DNA of 64,000 nt from Mycobacterium sp. Aquia_216. Lineage in GTDB: Bacteria > Actinomycetota > Actinomycetes > Mycobacteriales > Mycobacteriaceae. The stretch is from assembly GCF_026723865.1 (NCBI RefSeq), contig NZ_CP113529.1, forward strand, positions 6,001,816 to 6,065,815. Direction: 5' to 3'. Under the pieces are notes generated by a model, which worked only from the letters and a program-made list of their open reading frames with translations, was not told the origin of the DNA and did not search any database. The position numbers and the translations under genes were made by a program. Positions 25,381 through 37,691 of the stretch are shown in pieces (within the stretch, counting starts at the first letter, position 1; each line of letters begins with the position of its first letter).

Positions 25381-26342
25381 TTGACTGCCAACGACAACCC
25401 GAAATCGCCCGCGGCATCCGTCCACCACCGAAGGCGACGCAGTCCCGCGCCCGCCAATTCGGCGCTCACCCCACCCGGGTGGAACTTGCTCGACACCTCG
25501 GTCAGCATTTCCTCTCCGGCGGCGAAGTCGACGGTCAGGTCGAGGGCACCGACCCGGACCCGCTGCGGCCGTTCGGTCCGCAGCCACATTTCGATGCGTT
25601 CCTCATCGGCGTTCCAGCGCGCCACATGCCGGAAAGCGTCGACGTCGAAATCGGCGTCGAGTTCCCGGTTGACCACCGCGAGCACATTGCGATTGAACCG
25701 GGCCGTCACTCCGGCGGCGTCGTCGTAGGCGCGCACCAGCCGACCGGTGTCCTTGACCAGGTCGGTGCCCAGCAGCAGGGTGTCGTCGGGGCGCATCACC
25801 TCCGCGAGGGACTTGAGGAATTCGGCACGGGGTCCGGGTGTGAGGTTCCCGATCGTCGAGCCGAGGAACACGAACAGGCGCCGACCGCCGCCGGGAATCT
25901 CGCCGAGGTGCTCTTCGAAATCGCCACAGACAGCCTCGATTTCGACGTCCGCGTACTCGTGTTGAATGGCCATCGCCGCGGTCGACAGGATGTTTGCATC
26001 GACGTCGAACGGGACAAACCGGCGCAGCGATCCGCGATTATGCAACGCGTCCAGAAGCAGACGGGTCTTCTCCGAGGTGCCGCTGCCGAGTTCGACCAGG
26101 GTGTCGGCCTGGCTGGCTGAAGCGATCTCGGCGGACCGGGCGCGCAGGATCTCCGCCTCGGCCCGCGTCGGGTAGTACTCCGGCAAGCGAGTTATCTGGT
26201 CGAACAGCTCACTGCCTACCGAGTCGTAAAACCACTTGGGCGGCAACATCTTCGGCGTGCTCTGCAAACCGTCGAATGCATCGCGACGCAATGCGTGGTA
26301 CGCCGAGTCGGCGGCGAGATGGTTAGACAACGTCAGTGTCAT
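25377..26342 (-). CDS. egtD: L-histidine N-alpha-methyltransferase EgtD
   Basis: This is 321 residues, the family length. The opening [20 protein letters not shown], the SAM site [20 protein letters not shown] and the block [20 protein letters not shown] are typical of EgtD (DUF2260 family). It trimethylates histidine to hercynine, the first committed ergothioneine step. The start overlaps the egtC stop (ATGA at 26339-26342 read on the minus strand). It is translationally coupled to both neighbours. Confidence 0.96.
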   Translation of the reverse strand: MTLTLSNHLAADSAYHALRRDAFDGLQSTPKMLPPKWFYDSVGSELFDQITRLPEYYPTRAEAEILRARSAEIASASQADTLVELGSGTSEKTRLLLDALHNRGSLRRFVPFDVDANILSTAAMAIQHEYADVEIEAVCGDFEEHLGEIPGGGRRLFVFLGSTIGNLTPGPRAEFLKSLAEVMRPDDTLLLGTDLVKDTGRLVRAYDDAAGVTARFNRNVLAVVNRELDADFDVDAFRHVARWNADEERIEMWLRTERPQRVRVGALDLTVDFAAGEEMLTEVSSKFHPGGVSAELAGAGLRRLRWWTDAAGDFGLSLAVK

Positions 26343-27052
26343 CAAGATCCTTTCGGCTCGTCCAGCGGGGTCATCGTTACGCCTTTTGTGGTCACTTCGA
26401 CAAGGTGGTGATCGGGCACGTCCTCCCATTCGGAGTCGTCGTCGTAGGGCTCGCTGGCCAGCACCACGCCGTCGTCGCGGCGCAGAATGGACAAGGTATC
26501 GCCCCAAGCGGTTGCCAGCATGCGAGAACCGTTGGCGGCCAGTATGTTAAGTCGAGCATTTGGGTCGAGCGAGCCGATCTGCGCAACCGTCTCGCCGAGC
26601 ACGTCGGGACCAAGCGAGAAGACGGTGGCCGCCAACATCGCACTGTCACAGACGGATTCAGCCGTCGACGTCAACGGCAGCACGGTGCGGTCAACGACAC
26701 CGTTGTGCGACAGCAGCCAGTGGCCGTCGGTGAACGGCGCGGTCGCGCTGGCTTCGATCGGCATGCCGACGGTCGCCGAGCGCACCGCGGCCACCACACA
26801 GCGGCTGCGCAGCGCGGGCGCGACCGAATCGAACGAGGTGTCACCCCACAACGGCGCCGAGCTCCGCCAGCGTCGTGGCACTCCCCCGCCGGAAGGGCCG
26901 TCGAAAAACCCGACGCCCCAACCGTCGGCGTTCAACAGGCCGTGCTCCTGGCGGCGCGGAGCGTAGGACTGCACGCGAAGGCCGAAGGGCGGATCCAGCA
27001 CCAGCGAGGAGACGCTGACGTCGGCGCCGAGCCAGCCGAGGTGACGGCACAT
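26342..27052 (-). CDS. egtC: Gamma-glutamyl-hercynylcysteine sulfoxide amidohydrolase EgtC
   Basis: This is 236 residues of the class II glutamine amidotransferase (Ntn) fold. The catalytic Cys2 is exposed after Met removal (MCRHLGWLG), with [20 protein letters not shown] and [12 protein letters not shown] completing the site. It removes the gamma-glutamyl group from the EgtB product. It shares its start base with the egtB stop region and its stop with the egtD start. Confidence 0.95.
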   Translation of the reverse strand: MCRHLGWLGADVSVSSLVLDPPFGLRVQSYAPRRQEHGLLNADGWGVGFFDGPSGGGVPRRWRSSAPLWGDTSFDSVAPALRSRCVVAAVRSATVGMPIEASATAPFTDGHWLLSHNGVVDRTVLPLTSTAESVCDSAMLAATVFSLGPDVLGETVAQIGSLDPNARLNILAANGSRMLATAWGDTLSILRRDDGVVLASEPYDDDSEWEDVPDHHLVEVTTKGVTMTPLDEPKGS

Positions 27053-28416
27053 CAGGCGGGATCCCGAGCGTCGTCGACGTCCCAGGCCAGCCGTACTCCG
27101 GAGAAGATCTGACGGCGGATGGGGTGGTCCCAGTTACGGAAACTGGGCCGCAGAATGGCAGATTCGACGGCCCACGATCCGCCGCGCAGAATCCGGTAGT
27201 CGCCGTCGAAGAACGGCTGCGAATAGCGCTCGTAGACCATCGGGACGAAACCGGGCCACGGCCGCAGGGGGGAGCTGGTCCACTCCCAGACGTCGCCCAG
27301 CATCTGCTCGACGCCGTAGGCCGACGCGCCGGCGGGGTAGGCGCCGACGGGTGCCGGCCGCAGGGCGGTGCCGCCCAGATTGGCGACCTCATCCGACGGG
27401 TCGGATGCTCCCCACGGGTAGCGGCGCCGGGTCTCGGTCGCCGGATCCCAGGCGCAGGCCTTCTCCCATTCCATTTCGGTGGGCAGCCGGGCACCGGCCC
27501 ATGCCGCGTAGGCCTCGGCCTCGAAGTAGCTGACATGCTGCACCGGCTCGTCGGCCGGAATGTCTTCGATGTAGCCGAAACGGGTACGCGTGCGCCCGTC
27601 GGAACCCCAGAATTGCGGCGCGCTAAGGCTCGCGGTCGAGCGGTGCTCCCAGCCGCGCGGGGACCACCAGCGCGGGTCGCGGTAGCCGCCGTCGCCGATG
27701 AACTGTTGCCATTCGCCGTTGGTGACCGGGACCCGGCCAATCCGGAAGGGCGGCAAGTCGACGACGTGGGCCGGGCGTTCGTTGTCCAACGAGAACGGTT
27801 CACTGGCGGCATCAACGCCCAGCACGAACGGGCCGCCGGGCACCAGCACCGACGTTCCGGTCAGGCCCCCCCGGCCCGCGGGCAAGGCGCCGGGGTCGCG
27901 CAGCAATGCCGCGCCGGTGCGCAGGTTCAACGCCTGGAGCATGGTTTCGTCATGCTGGTTTTCGTGGCTGACCACCAGCCCGTAGACGAAAGCCGTGCGG
28001 TCTCCGGCGGGGTCGTCGGGCAACGCGTCCAACGCGTCCAGTGCCGCGGAACGCACTGTGCGGCAATAAGATCGGGCTTGCTCCGGGGACAGCAGCGGCA
28101 GGTCGACGCGGCTGGCGCGAGAGTGTTCGAAGGCGTCGTAGAGACCTTCCACCGACGGCTCCAGCATTCCCGGCCGGTTCGGGTCACCGCCGCGCAGCAG
28201 CCAAAGCTCTTCCTGCTGACCGATATGCGCGAGGTCCCACACCAGCGGGCTCATCAACGGGTCGTACTGACGCCGCAGTTCGGTGTCGTCGAAGTCAACC
28301 AGCCGCAGCGTGCGCGTGCGCGCCCGCTCCAAATCGTCGGCGATCCGTTCTCGGCATGACGATCGCAAGCGCGGCGTAGCCGGGCGCAGCGGGTCGGAAT
28401 CATCGGGGAAAGTCAC
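27052..28416 (-). CDS. egtB: Hercynine oxygenase EgtB
   Basis: This is 454 residues from the GTG at 28414-28416, which overlaps the egtA stop. The N-terminal DinB-like domain supplies the iron ligands: His in LAHIGQQEE and the HX3HXE motif [13 protein letters not shown]-terminal FGE-sulfatase domain follows ([48 protein letters not shown]). It joins gamma-glutamylcysteine to hercynine with oxygen. About 25 residues of extra N-terminus ([17 protein letters not shown]) precede the usual start; the GTGA overlap supports it. Confidence 0.95.
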   Translation of the reverse strand: MTFPDDSDPLRPATPRLRSSCRERIADDLERARTRTLRLVDFDDTELRRQYDPLMSPLVWDLAHIGQQEELWLLRGGDPNRPGMLEPSVEGLYDAFEHSRASRVDLPLLSPEQARSYCRTVRSAALDALDALPDDPAGDRTAFVYGLVVSHENQHDETMLQALNLRTGAALLRDPGALPAGRGGLTGTSVLVPGGPFVLGVDAASEPFSLDNERPAHVVDLPPFRIGRVPVTNGEWQQFIGDGGYRDPRWWSPRGWEHRSTASLSAPQFWGSDGRTRTRFGYIEDIPADEPVQHVSYFEAEAYAAWAGARLPTEMEWEKACAWDPATETRRRYPWGASDPSDEVANLGGTALRPAPVGAYPAGASAYGVEQMLGDVWEWTSSPLRPWPGFVPMVYERYSQPFFDGDYRILRGGSWAVESAILRPSFRNWDHPIRRQIFSGVRLAWDVDDARDPA

Positions 28417-29702
28417 AGGCCCCCTCGTGCCAGCTGCGACACCGTCGCCACGATGCCATGCTCGATCACCTGGTCGGAAAAGTCGTCGCCGGGACATCGA
28501 CCCTTTTCGACGGTGCGGATCAGACGCGCCATCGCGTCGGTGAGCTCGGGGGGCGCCTTCTCGGCCGCGATGGCCACGCACGCGATAGCGGCCTCGTGCA
28601 GGCGCCGGTCGCTCAGGCCGAGCCGGGCGGCGTTGTCCCAGGCGGTGGCCACCGGTTCGACGACCGCCGCGGCGGCGTCGGCGGCGACCGGGTCGTCGAG
28701 CAGGGCGACCAGGGTGAACGCGATAGCGGGCCAATAGGCATCCGGTGCGCTGTCGAGGTAGCGGATTTCCAGCCATTGCCGGGGGCGTACCGGCGGGAAC
28801 AGCGTGGTCAGGTGATAGTCGAGATCGGCGAGGGTGGGACGCCGGTCGCAGAGCAGCGCCGAGCCGTCCGCCCAATCGGCGAAAGACACGTAGTGAGTCA
28901 GCGCGACGGCCTCGGGATTGTGCACCATCATCACCGGCGCCTTGAGCGCGTAGCGCGCCCAGTCGGTGCCGGGGTCGTCGCCACTGGCCCCCAGGATGGG
29001 ACCGCAGCGCGCGGAGTCCATCTGGCCCCACACCCACTGCCGCGTCGACACCCAACCGGAGAAGTCGCCGCCCAGCATCGGGGAGTTGGCCGCGATCGCG
29101 ATCATCGTCGGACCCAAAGCGTGGGCCAGCCGGACCCGGTCCGCCCATCCGGCTTGCGGCCCGGCGTCCACGTTGACCTGAACCGAGGCCGTCGACGTCA
29201 TCATCGCGGCACCCGCGTCGGCAGAATTGCTGGCCGCGAAGAACTCTTCCATCGCGCGATAACGTGCGCCCGGGTTGACGCGCTTGGGTACCCGCAGCGG
29301 ATCGGCGCCCAGGAAAACAAATCCCAGCCCGGCGTTCGCGAACGCCTTCCGCAGCACGCCCTGGTCGTTGTTCATGCCTTCGATGGCCGCGGCGACGCCG
29401 TCCTCGGGCCGGCCGGACAGTTCGACGGCGCCTCCGGGCTCAACGGTGATCGCACTGCCGCCGGGCAGTGGCGGCAGTGCATCGATGACCGCGGTGATTT
29501 CGTCCCAGCTCGGCCTGCGGTAGGGATCGACAGGGTCGAAGCAGTGCGCCTCCATCTCCAAACCGACGCGCCCCAGCGGGCCGTCGATCAAACAACCGTC
29601 GGCGATGTACTGGGCGGCTTCTTCGGAACTGGTCACCTCGGAGTCGGCCGGACGGGCGGCATCTAGCTGCGAGGCCGCGGCGGTGATAGCGGCGAGCGTC
29701 AT
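28413..29702 (-). CDS. egtA: Glutamate-cysteine ligase EgtA
   Basis: This is 429 residues from ATG 29700-29702. It is a GCS2-type ligase: [20 protein letters not shown] holds the metal-binding glutamates, and [20 protein letters not shown] and [20 protein letters not shown] are family blocks. It makes gamma-glutamylcysteine for ergothioneine (mycobacteria use mycothiol rather than glutathione). It is the first gene of the operon; the promoter must lie in 29703-29873, where no clear box was identified. Confidence 0.93.
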   Translation of the reverse strand: MTLAAITAAASQLDAARPADSEVTSSEEAAQYIADGCLIDGPLGRVGLEMEAHCFDPVDPYRRPSWDEITAVIDALPPLPGGSAITVEPGGAVELSGRPEDGVAAAIEGMNNDQGVLRKAFANAGLGFVFLGADPLRVPKRVNPGARYRAMEEFFAASNSADAGAAMMTSTASVQVNVDAGPQAGWADRVRLAHALGPTMIAIAANSPMLGGDFSGWVSTRQWVWGQMDSARCGPILGASGDDPGTDWARYALKAPVMMVHNPEAVALTHYVSFADWADGSALLCDRRPTLADLDYHLTTLFPPVRPRQWLEIRYLDSAPDAYWPAIAFTLVALLDDPVAADAAAAVVEPVATAWDNAARLGLSDRRLHEAAIACVAIAAEKAPPELTDAMARLIRTVEKGRCPGDDFSDQVIEHGIVATVSQLARGGL

Positions 29703-29873
29703 ATCACGATCCCTCCGGGCTCGACCACGCCCGAACATCACCGGGCCGAGCGCCATCTTGGGCAGCCATCGGAACGATCGCCACCGTCACTTCATCTTCC
29801 AGATCGCCCCGACATATTCCCGTTCCCGCTGGTTGTCGCCGCACGGCTTAGTTGAATACCCATATTCACCGAA

Positions 29874-30524
29874 CTATTGCCCCAGCGCGTTTTGCATCGC
29901 CCCGGCCAGCACGTTGACCGCGGGTCCCGCGTTGCCAGACTGACAAACCTTCGCCTGCAGCAACACGTTTTCGCGCAATCGGGTTTGATCGAAGCAGCGC
30001 CGATCGGTGCCCGCTTCCTGCTTGGTCCAGTTCGCGTCGGTCGCCGTCGCCGGGCCGCCAGCAAATGACCACACTTGTGTCTGCCCGTTGTCCAAGTGCA
30101 TCGCGGTGGTCTGACCCGAGCAGCCACCCGTTCGGTCCACCACCCGATGAAAAGCCCGGCCCGCGGCGTCGTTGGTGGCGAAGACGCCGATCGCCTGCTT
30201 CACCAGATGCGTCTGATCGTTGGCCGACGTCTGCGCGGTGGCTCCGTTGAAGGACGCCAGGTCGGGGTCGTTGTACACCTCGGGTAGCCCGATGTCCGCC
30301 CAGTTGTTGCAATCGGCAAGCTCGACGAAGAAGCCCTGGAACGGTTCGGTGAATACCGATTCCCAGCCCATCGGGCCGCCGACGATGTTGCCGACCGACC
30401 CTTTGCCGAGGACCGCGTAGGACACCACGCCGGGCTCCGAGGGATGGCCGGCCGCGAGGGGGACGCCCGCGGCCGCCCCCAAGCCCAGACCGACGCTCAC
30501 CGCCAGAGCGGGGATCCGCATCAT
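29874..30524 (-). CDS. PknH C-terminal-like extracellular sensor domain protein (Rv3705c-like)
   Basis: This is 216 residues. A signal sequence (MRIPALAVSVGLGLGAAAGV, then cleavage near AAGHPSE) is followed by a secreted domain with four cysteines: ADCNNWADI, TGGCSGQTTAM, RRCFDQTRL and KVCQSGNAG. This is the pattern of the PknH_C sensor domain that forms two disulfides. No kinase domain is present, so it works alone outside the cytoplasm; the ligand is unknown. It is upstream-facing toward egtA on the same strand, with 171 bases between them. Confidence 0.85.
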   Translation of the reverse strand: MMRIPALAVSVGLGLGAAAGVPLAAGHPSEPGVVSYAVLGKGSVGNIVGGPMGWESVFTEPFQGFFVELADCNNWADIGLPEVYNDPDLASFNGATAQTSANDQTHLVKQAIGVFATNDAAGRAFHRVVDRTGGCSGQTTAMHLDNGQTQVWSFAGGPATATDANWTKQEAGTDRRCFDQTRLRENVLLQAKVCQSGNAGPAVNVLAGAMQNALGQ

Positions 30525-30556
30525 GGAACTTGATCATGCCAGGGCCAGGCCCCGCA

Positions 30557-30642
30557 GCGAACGTCGAGTTGCTGAGCCCGGCGTGGGGCGAACGTCGAGT
30601 CGTCGGGCCGAGCGCGGCCGAATCCACCCGACAACTCGACGT
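30557..30642. repeat. Short direct and inverted repeat cluster
   Basis: GCGAACGTCGAGT occurs at 30557-30569 and 30588-30600 (31-base period). Its inverted form CAACTCGACGT lies at 30632-30642 and pairs exactly with 30561-30571. The cluster fills the 129-base gap between the sensor gene start and the catalase stop and could fold as a hairpin acting as the catalase terminator, or be a small dispersed repeat. Confidence 0.6.
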
Positions 30643-30653
30643 CCGGCGCCAAA

Positions 30654-32096
30654 CTATTGAGCCCGCAGGCCCTCTTCGACTTTCTTACCGAGATCGGGGT
30701 CGACGTTGCGCCAGTACTCGAACACCCGTGACAGTACCGGCTCTTTGACGCCTTTGGAGACATGCCCAATGATGTTGTGCACCAATCGGTCTCGAGCAGC
30801 ATCATCGAGCACCTCGCGGACCATGGTGCCGGCCTGGCCCCAGTCGTCGTCCTCGGGGTGCAGCGTGTAGGCGGCACGGATCATCTGCCCGTCGGCCTGC
30901 CAGCGCACCTCGGCGGCGCGTGCCGGGTCGGCCTTCGGGCCACCGTAGGAGTTGGGCGCATACACCGGATCCGAGGCATTCTTCATCCGCATCGCGCCGT
31001 CCTTGGAGTAACTGTTGACCTCCACATGGGGCGAGTTGACCGGGATCTGCCGGTAGTTGGCGCCCAGCCGCGCACGGTGCGCGTCCGAATAGGAGAAGCC
31101 GCGCGCGAGCAACATCTTGTCCGGGCTCAATCCGGTGCCTGGCACGGTGTTGTTCGGCTCGAAGGCGGCCTGCTCGATCTCGGTGTGGTAGTCGGTGACG
31201 TTGCGGTCCAACGTCATCTTGCCGACATCGATCAACGGATAGTCGCTGTGCGGCCACACCTTGGTCAGATCGAACGGGTTGAACCGGTAGGTCTTGGCCT
31301 CCTCGAACGGCATGATCTGCATCTTGAGCGTCCAGCTCGGGTGATTGCCGCCCTCGATCGCCTCGTAGAGGTCGCGCTGGTGGTAGTCGCCGTCCTCGCC
31401 GGCCAATTGGTCGGCGTCCTCCTGCGTGAGGAAGTCGACGCCCTGGTCGGTGATGAAGTGGTACTTCACCCAGAAGATTTCACCGGCGGCGTTGATCCAG
31501 CTGTAGGTGTGGCTGCTGTAGCCGTTCATCTGGCGCCAGCTCTTGGGGATGCCCCGATCGCCCATCAGCCAGGTCACCTGGTGCGCCGACTCGGGAACCA
31601 GACTCCAGAAGTCCCACTGCATGTTGTGGTCGCGCAAATTCGTTGCGGCCATGCGTTTTTGCGAGCGGATGAAGTGCTGGAACTTCATCGGATCACGCAT
31701 GAAGAAGACCGGCGTGTTGTTGCCGACCATGTCGAAGTTGCCCTCGCTGGTGTAAAACTTCAGCGCGAAACCGCGGGGGTCGCGCCAGGTGTCTGGGCTG
31801 CCGCGTTCGCCGGCGACGGTAGAAAACCTGGCCAGCATCTCGGTCTTGGTACCCGGCTGGAAGACCGCGGCGCGGGTGTACTTGCTGACGTCGTTGGTCA
31901 CTTCGAAATGACCGAAGGCGCCTCCACCCTTGGCGTGCGGCTGACGCTCCGGGATGCGTTCCCGGTTGAACTGCGCCATCTGCTCAATCAGGTAGTGATC
32001 CTGCAGCAGGATCGGGCCGTCGGGACCGATCGTCAGCGACTGTTCATCGCTGGGCGCGGCGATACCGGCATCGGTCGTGGTGTAGCGCTCCGTCAT
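30654..32096 (-). CDS. katA: Monofunctional heme catalase (small-subunit, clade 3)
   Basis: This is 480 residues. The distal His is in [15 protein letters not shown], the distal Asn in [13 protein letters not shown], and the proximal heme-ligand Tyr in [34 protein letters not shown] is also diagnostic. The length and absence of a C-terminal flavodoxin-like domain fit small-subunit catalases. It degrades hydrogen peroxide in the cytoplasm. M. tuberculosis has only KatG, so this is an addition in this lineage. No regulator lies beside it. Confidence 0.95.
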   Translation of the reverse strand: MTERYTTTDAGIAAPSDEQSLTIGPDGPILLQDHYLIEQMAQFNRERIPERQPHAKGGGAFGHFEVTNDVSKYTRAAVFQPGTKTEMLARFSTVAGERGSPDTWRDPRGFALKFYTSEGNFDMVGNNTPVFFMRDPMKFQHFIRSQKRMAATNLRDHNMQWDFWSLVPESAHQVTWLMGDRGIPKSWRQMNGYSSHTYSWINAAGEIFWVKYHFITDQGVDFLTQEDADQLAGEDGDYHQRDLYEAIEGGNHPSWTLKMQIMPFEEAKTYRFNPFDLTKVWPHSDYPLIDVGKMTLDRNVTDYHTEIEQAAFEPNNTVPGTGLSPDKMLLARGFSYSDAHRARLGANYRQIPVNSPHVEVNSYSKDGAMRMKNASDPVYAPNSYGGPKADPARAAEVRWQADGQMIRAAYTLHPEDDDWGQAGTMVREVLDDAARDRLVHNIIGHVSKGVKEPVLSRVFEYWRNVDPDLGKKVEEGLRAQ

Positions 32097-32200
32097 CTCG
32101 TCATCTCCTCGCTAAGTGGGCTGAATCCGAGGGCAGTCGACGTGTACCCACCCAGTGTGAACCCGAATCGGCGTCAAGCAGTTTCAGCGCGCAGACCGAA

Positions 32201-32232
32201 CAGCCCGGCAGCCCACGGTGGGTGCCGGGCTG
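32201..32232. terminator. Hairpin terminator after the 32249-32734 gene
   Basis: A perfect 10-base stem (CAGCCCGGCA 32201-32210 with TGCCGGGCTG 32223-32232) with an inner 4-base stem lies 17 bases beyond the stop of the minus-strand gene. There is no T run, as usual for mycobacterial hairpin terminators. Confidence 0.7.
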
Positions 32233-32248
32233 CCTGGGCCTCTGGCTG

Positions 32249-32734
32249 CTAAGGACGCGGTCCCGGGTTCGGAGTACTGGGCGACGGGCTCGGAGCCGCG
32301 GGTCCCCCCGGGCCACTGGGGCCGGCGATCGGCCCACCGGGACCACCCGGGCCGAACGGGCCGGAACCGTACGGGTAGGGACGAGACGGCGCCATGGCGG
32401 GGCCACCCGGCCCGCCGTACTGCCACGCTCCTGGGCCGGCGGGGCCGCCGGGTCCGGCGGGGCCACCGGGTCCGCCGTACTGCCACGGTCCCGGGCCGCC
32501 CGGGCCGCCCGGGCCGCCGGGCTTGAACATCGTGCCGTGGTGCTGGTGGCAGTGGTGGTGATATCCGAAGATCACGGCGCCGGAGAAGAAGACGACCGAC
32601 AGGATGAAGACGATCCCGGCAACGATCACCACCCATGCCGCGGCCGTATAGACCTTGGGCGGCTTCACCACGTGCGTAGGCGGGGCGGCGGCGACGTGCG
32701 TCGGCTGGGTTGCGGGTTCAGGTGTTTCACTCAT
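32249..32734 (-). CDS. His/Gly/Pro-rich single-span membrane protein (paralogue A)
   Basis: This is 161 residues. A short cytosolic start (MSETPEPATQPTHVAAAPPT) precedes VVKPPKVYTAAAWVVIVAG and one membrane helix (IVFILSVVFFSGAVIFG). Right after the helix comes a His/Cys cluster (YHHHCHQHHGTMF) and a collagen-like Gly-Pro-rich tail with a duplicated PWQYGGPGGPAGPGG / AWQYGGPGGPAM unit. The His cluster could bind metal; this is inference. It resembles the small proline-rich proteins Rv3705A/Rv3706c by location and layout. It is transcribed alone, with its own terminator. Confidence 0.75.
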   Translation of the reverse strand: MSETPEPATQPTHVAAAPPTHVVKPPKVYTAAAWVVIVAGIVFILSVVFFSGAVIFGYHHHCHQHHGTMFKPGGPGGPGGPGPWQYGGPGGPAGPGGPAGPGAWQYGGPGGPAMAPSRPYPYGSGPFGPGGPGGPIAGPSGPGGPAAPSPSPSTPNPGPRP

Positions 32735-32840
32735 GCCTCGATACTGCCTCTGAAAGCAACTGCCGCAACAGCTTCCGGCGACAAAGTTGCTGTGAATTCA
32801 TCCAAATGCGATCAAGGCGGCGGGATCGCTGAATCACTGG

Positions 32841-32870
32841 TAGCCCGGCGCTCTGGTGAGCGCCGGGCTA
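32841..32870. terminator. Hairpin terminator after the 32954-33337 gene
   Basis: A perfect 12-base stem (TAGCCCGGCGCT 32841-32852 with AGCGCCGGGCTA 32859-32870) and 6-base loop lie 84 bases past the stop, in the gap before the next minus-strand gene. It resembles the terminator at 32201-32232. Confidence 0.7.
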
Positions 32871-32953
32871 CGACGTGTGGAGTTAGTGGCCCCCCGGGGT
32901 CCTCCTATTACCCCGTGAGCATCTGAACGGTTGAGGTCTTCGCCTCGCCGCGC

Positions 32954-33337
32954 CTATGGCGTGCGAGACGGAACGACCGACGACGGAATCTGGCCGGGCC
33001 CGGGAGCGGCGGGAGCCACCGATGCGGGCGGGGGACCCGGAGGGGTTGCTCCCCAGCCACCCGGACCACCCGGACCACCGAATCGGTGCGGATGCACCAT
33101 CGCGTGGTGCTTGTGGTGGTGATGGCCGTGGTGGTGCCCGGTGGACTTACCGAGCAGGAAGCCGGTGAAGAAGATGACCGCGAGGACGAACACGGTCCCG
33201 GCGACGATGGCGACCCAGGCTGCCGCTTGGAAGACCCTGGGGGCTCGGTGGACGACGACCGGCTCTGCCGGCGCCGGCGCAGTTGCGGTCGAGGACCGCA
33301 CAGTGGGGGTTTCAGATGTTTCACTCATGAGACACAT
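32954..33337 (-). CDS. His/Gly/Pro-rich single-span membrane protein (paralogue B)
   Basis: This is 127 residues with the same design as its neighbour: a cytosolic start (MCLMSETSETPTVRSSTATA), HRAPRVFQAAAWVAIVAGTV, a membrane helix (FVLAVIFFTGFLLGKS), a strong His cluster (TGHHHGHHHHKHHAMVHPH) and a Gly-Pro tail. A start at the Met of MSETSE (33328) is also possible and would equal the MSETPE start of the paralogue. The AT-rich stretch 33338-33375 upstream could hold the promoter. The function is unknown. Confidence 0.72.
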   Translation of the reverse strand: MCLMSETSETPTVRSSTATAPAPAEPVVVHRAPRVFQAAAWVAIVAGTVFVLAVIFFTGFLLGKSTGHHHGHHHHKHHAMVHPHRFGGPGGPGGWGATPPGPPPASVAPAAPGPGQIPSSVVPSRTP

Positions 33338-33530
33338 GATGCGTGGGTAAACAATAGTTATTGCTATGCGCTACTTATGTAGCAGCTGTGAGCCAAAAAA
33401 CCCGCCTCACCTGCCGGAACGGCCGTGACGACAGGCACGGCCGGACCCGCTGCCGGCCTGGCCGAGGTGGCCGGTTGAGGCCGGCGACCGCTGTGGGCCG
33501 CTTGATGGCCGAACTGCGGCGGTGGTTGGC

Positions 33531-34052
33531 CTAGGCGAGGACGATGTCGAGCGGCACTGCGCTGCTCAGCGTGTGCCCCACTGGCGAGCTGGCCACCACA
33601 CTCCGGTGCAACTCTTCGAGCTGCGTGCGGGAGGCATCGGTGTCGATTCGGACAGTGGCCGTCACCGATTCAAAGCCTGCATGGCCATCCTTGAGGCCGA
33701 GGAACACACGAAGATCGAGGTCACCCCTCAGGTCGACCTGCAGGCTGTTGATTTGGATCCCGGCGATCGTGGCGTTCGCCGCATAGCCGACCGCCAGGCA
33801 GTTGCCCAGCGCGGCTAGGAGCTGCTCCACCGGGTTGGGGGCGCTATCGCCACCGCCCAGCGCCGCCGGCTCATCCGAGGGCGCGGGAGGGAATTGGCGC
33901 ACGCGCGACGAAGACGAAAAGCCGCCCTTCCACGTCACGTGCGCGGCCCAGCTAGTGTGCGCCTTACTCGGGTTGGCTCGGACGGCCTCGATCAGCTCCC
34001 CGACGGCTTTGATGTCAACGTCGTTGAGCCGCAAATTCGCATGGACGGCCAC
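33531..34052 (-). CDS. OsmC/Ohr-fold protein
   Basis: About 173 residues from GTG 34050-34052, chosen because GGAGGA and GGAGAA precede it; GTG 34085 would add 11 residues with no ribosome site. OsmC features are APNPVEQLLAALGNCLAVGY with the peroxidatic-type Cys and HRSVVASSPVGHTLSSAVPL at the usual second-Cys position. That second cysteine (normally CPV) is Ser here, so classical two-Cys peroxide reduction is doubtful. Residues 1-35 form an extra N-terminal helix. Confidence 0.8.
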   Translation of the reverse strand: MAVHANLRLNDVDIKAVGELIEAVRANPSKAHTSWAAHVTWKGGFSSSSRVRQFPPAPSDEPAALGGGDSAPNPVEQLLAALGNCLAVGYAANATIAGIQINSLQVDLRGDLDLRVFLGLKDGHAGFESVTATVRIDTDASRTQLEELHRSVVASSPVGHTLSSAVPLDIVLA

Positions 34053-34213
34053 GAGTTCTCCATTCCTCCGCCCGACCGCGGACACGGGCAGGCGCTAAAT
34101 ATCCCAGGGTCAACACCGAGGAACTAGCGTTTCGCACACGGTGAGTCGTACCGCATCCACTCGGCAACGCGCGCCGCTGCTCGATCAGTCGGATGGAGGC
34201 CGCAGACGACGCA

Positions 34214-35362
34214 CTAATCCGGCTTGAAGGGGTTGACCGCGAACTGGATCACCCGGTACGGCGCGGACACCCGGGCGCGGGTGTCCCACTGGCTGACGAA
34301 TATTCGGAGTTCGTCGAGCGTGGAGCCGGGTGAGATGTAGCCGCCATACGGTTGGGCGAGCCGGTTGTCATAGGGCGGCGGCAGGCTCTCCGCCGGCTCG
34401 GGCCACTCGTCGTGCTGCACCACGGTGGTAACCGGTGCCTCCCCCAAAACCGTTGGGTCGTTGGCCACCCGGACCTCCATGTTGCCGGTGCTCGCATTGA
34501 AGTAGGACAGCACCGCCTTGCCCTCGATCTGCCGGACACTCATCTCCCCCACCTGATCGGGCCACAACGGCGTCGGCGGTTTGCCCCAGCCGCCGCCCGG
34601 CCCGACCGCCCAGCCCTGCCACCGCGACCGGTCGGTAAAGTTCTGCGGCGCAACCCGATACAGCACCACCGGCTGACTGCGGGTGAAGCTGTTGGCCACG
34701 ATGTACACCCATCCGCTCGGCGAATCGGCGGTCGGGATCGGGTCGTAGTAGCCGCTGACCTGAGTCTGCGAGCCGCCCTGGTAGGAGCCCTCGCGCTTCG
34801 ACCCGGGAACGGACTGCCATTCCGCATGCGCCGCCTCGGCGCTCACCAGCCGCGAGCTCTGCGGCTTCAGGTCCTTGGTCGTCGTCACCATCAGGTAGTT
34901 GCGCCGGTTGATCTGCACCACTCCGGCGGGCAGCTGCGAGTCCCCCGACGGTGTGGGATCAGCCAGCAGCGGTTTGCCGATCCCGGTGACGCCGGTATAG
35001 CGCACCCCGGCCGGATCGTCGACCGATGCGGTGTCGACGTGCAGGGCGACCGGCGAGTACCAGCCGCCGAACCCCACGCCCTGCCCCGCGAAGCTGTCGC
35101 CGCAGACCTGCAGCAGTTCGGTGGGAAACTCCAGGAATTCGCAGAGATCCGTGGCGCCGATACCGTAATCCTTTGTGGCCGTGCCTGTTCCGGCTGTCGG
35201 TCCGATTCGCACCACCTGACCCGGCGCCAGCGGCGCCAGGATAGGCCCGGGGGCCGGAGCCGGAGGATCGGCGTGTACCACCCAAAAAGATTGCGAGACA
35301 ACCAAACACACCGCCGACGCAGCCAAGTACCGCGTACCGGGGCGAGTGTGGGCGGGCCTCAC
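34214..35362 (-). CDS. Secreted DUF4185 protein (Rv3707c-like)
   Basis: About 382 residues from GTG 35360-35362, 7 bases after asd. A signal sequence (RYLAASAVCLVVSQSFWVVH, cleavage near ADPPAP) leads to a beta-propeller-like DUF4185 domain: GIGATDLCEFLEFPTELLQV, DSFAGQGVGFGGWYSPVALH, GWVYIVANSFTRSQPVVLYR and the C-terminal FVSQWDTRARVSAPYRVIQF. The family is predicted to be extracellular, glycoside-active or binding; the substrate is unknown. The M. tuberculosis homologue is in the same place after asd. Confidence 0.82.
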   Translation of the reverse strand: MRPAHTRPGTRYLAASAVCLVVSQSFWVVHADPPAPAPGPILAPLAPGQVVRIGPTAGTGTATKDYGIGATDLCEFLEFPTELLQVCGDSFAGQGVGFGGWYSPVALHVDTASVDDPAGVRYTGVTGIGKPLLADPTPSGDSQLPAGVVQINRRNYLMVTTTKDLKPQSSRLVSAEAAHAEWQSVPGSKREGSYQGGSQTQVSGYYDPIPTADSPSGWVYIVANSFTRSQPVVLYRVAPQNFTDRSRWQGWAVGPGGGWGKPPTPLWPDQVGEMSVRQIEGKAVLSYFNASTGNMEVRVANDPTVLGEAPVTTVVQHDEWPEPAESLPPPYDNRLAQPYGGYISPGSTLDELRIFVSQWDTRARVSAPYRVIQFAVNPFKPD

Positions 35363-35369
35363 CCTCGGA

Positions 35370-37691
<2,322 letters not shown>

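Noticed and set aside
24226..25587. EgtE start at 25587
   Set aside because: It would overlap egtD by about 200 bases. The GTG at 25380 overlaps the egtD stop exactly as the other operon joins do.
27052..29148. Longer EgtB reading starting at 29148
   Set aside because: The extra part lies antisense or out of frame within egtA. The GTGA overlap at 28413-28416 gives a normal start.
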